Below, piece by piece: positions 6,733 to 6,869 of a stretch of DNA of 6,869 nt (within the stretch, counting starts at the first letter, position 1; each line of letters begins with the position of its first letter). The DNA is from CAZDOD01 sp964506935. Its GTDB lineage: Bacteria > Desulfobacterota > Zymogenia > Zymogenales > Zymogenaceae. The position numbers were made by a program, and so were the translations under genes. The notes under the pieces were generated by a model. That model was not told the DNA's origin and did not search any database. It saw only the letters and a list, made by a program, of their open reading frames with translations. Where the stretch lies: contig CAZDOD010000157.1 in assembly GCA_964506935.1 (NCBI GenBank), positions 1 to 6,869 on the forward strand, read 5' to 3'.

Positions 6733-6751
6733 AATTTAAAATCTTTAAATT
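6733..6751. repeat. Perfect AT-only inverted repeat downstream of thiN
   Basis: AATTTAAA and TTTAAATT form perfect 8-bp arms around a 3-nt loop (ATC), 17 nt after the thiN stop codon and just after a run of seven Gs (6725-6731). It lacks a GC stem and a T tract, so it is not a standard intrinsic terminator. It may be a weak hairpin or a protein-binding palindrome. A looser 7-bp pair, ATCCCTT at 6767-6773 and AAGGGAT at 6819-6825, lies beyond it. The rest of 6716-6869 shows no gene. Confidence 0.4.
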
Positions 6752-6869
6752 CAGGATTAAAATTCGATCCCTTCTCTTCTGCACCATCTGTGGTAATTTA
6801 CTGTTCAAGTTCTTTTAAAAGGGATTTATAATAATCTTTTATCTAAATTTCTCAATCTACTCTTAAATA

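Overview
The window is an ordinary-looking stretch of bacterial chromosome carrying six complete protein genes. There is no RNA gene, CRISPR array, insertion sequence or prophage that I can recognise. Coding DNA is moderately GC-rich, with frequent ATA and AGG codons, and the gaps between genes are AT-rich. A glycyl radical enzyme is present, which oxygen destroys when activated, together with iron-sulfur and cysteine-rich proteins. This points to an anaerobe or facultative anaerobe. A Desulfobacterota (deltaproteobacterial) origin is a guess from gene style, not something the sequence proves.

Layout. Positions 10-1080 (+) encode an intramembrane site-2-type (M50) metalloprotease with a C-terminal CBS pair. 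Positions 1145-1492 (+) encode a small 12-cysteine DUF3795-type protein. A convergent gap (1493-1673) follows. Positions 5842 down to 1674 hold a minus-strand operon read in the order glycyl radical enzyme (3440-5842), its radical-SAM activase (2507-3436) and an FMN split-barrel-like protein (1674-2474). A 228-bp divergent intergenic region (5843-6070) carries a strong sigma-70-type promoter for the operon and a probable promoter facing the other way. Positions 6071-6715 (+) encode thiamine diphosphokinase. The last 154 bases hold no gene, only AT-rich DNA with a perfect short inverted repeat.

How the genes work together. The activase would use a reduced [4Fe-4S] cluster and S-adenosylmethionine to abstract a hydrogen from Gly776 of the large enzyme. 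The glycyl radical would then pass to Cys442, the thiyl residue that starts the reaction. The two genes are 3 bp apart and the activase ribosome-binding site lies inside the end of the enzyme gene, so they are almost certainly co-expressed. The third gene, 32 bp further on, resembles two pyridoxamine-phosphate-oxidase-type barrels in tandem. Its role with the radical enzyme is unknown.

The most interesting item is this operon. The enzyme is clearly a glycyl radical enzyme but not a classical pyruvate formate-lyase, because its active site reads Gly-Cys-Leu-Glu-Asn rather than Cys-Cys. No transporter, dehydrogenase, microcompartment protein or small subunit in the window reveals the substrate. 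I therefore leave the substrate open. The other three genes look like standard housekeeping or poorly characterised conserved genes.
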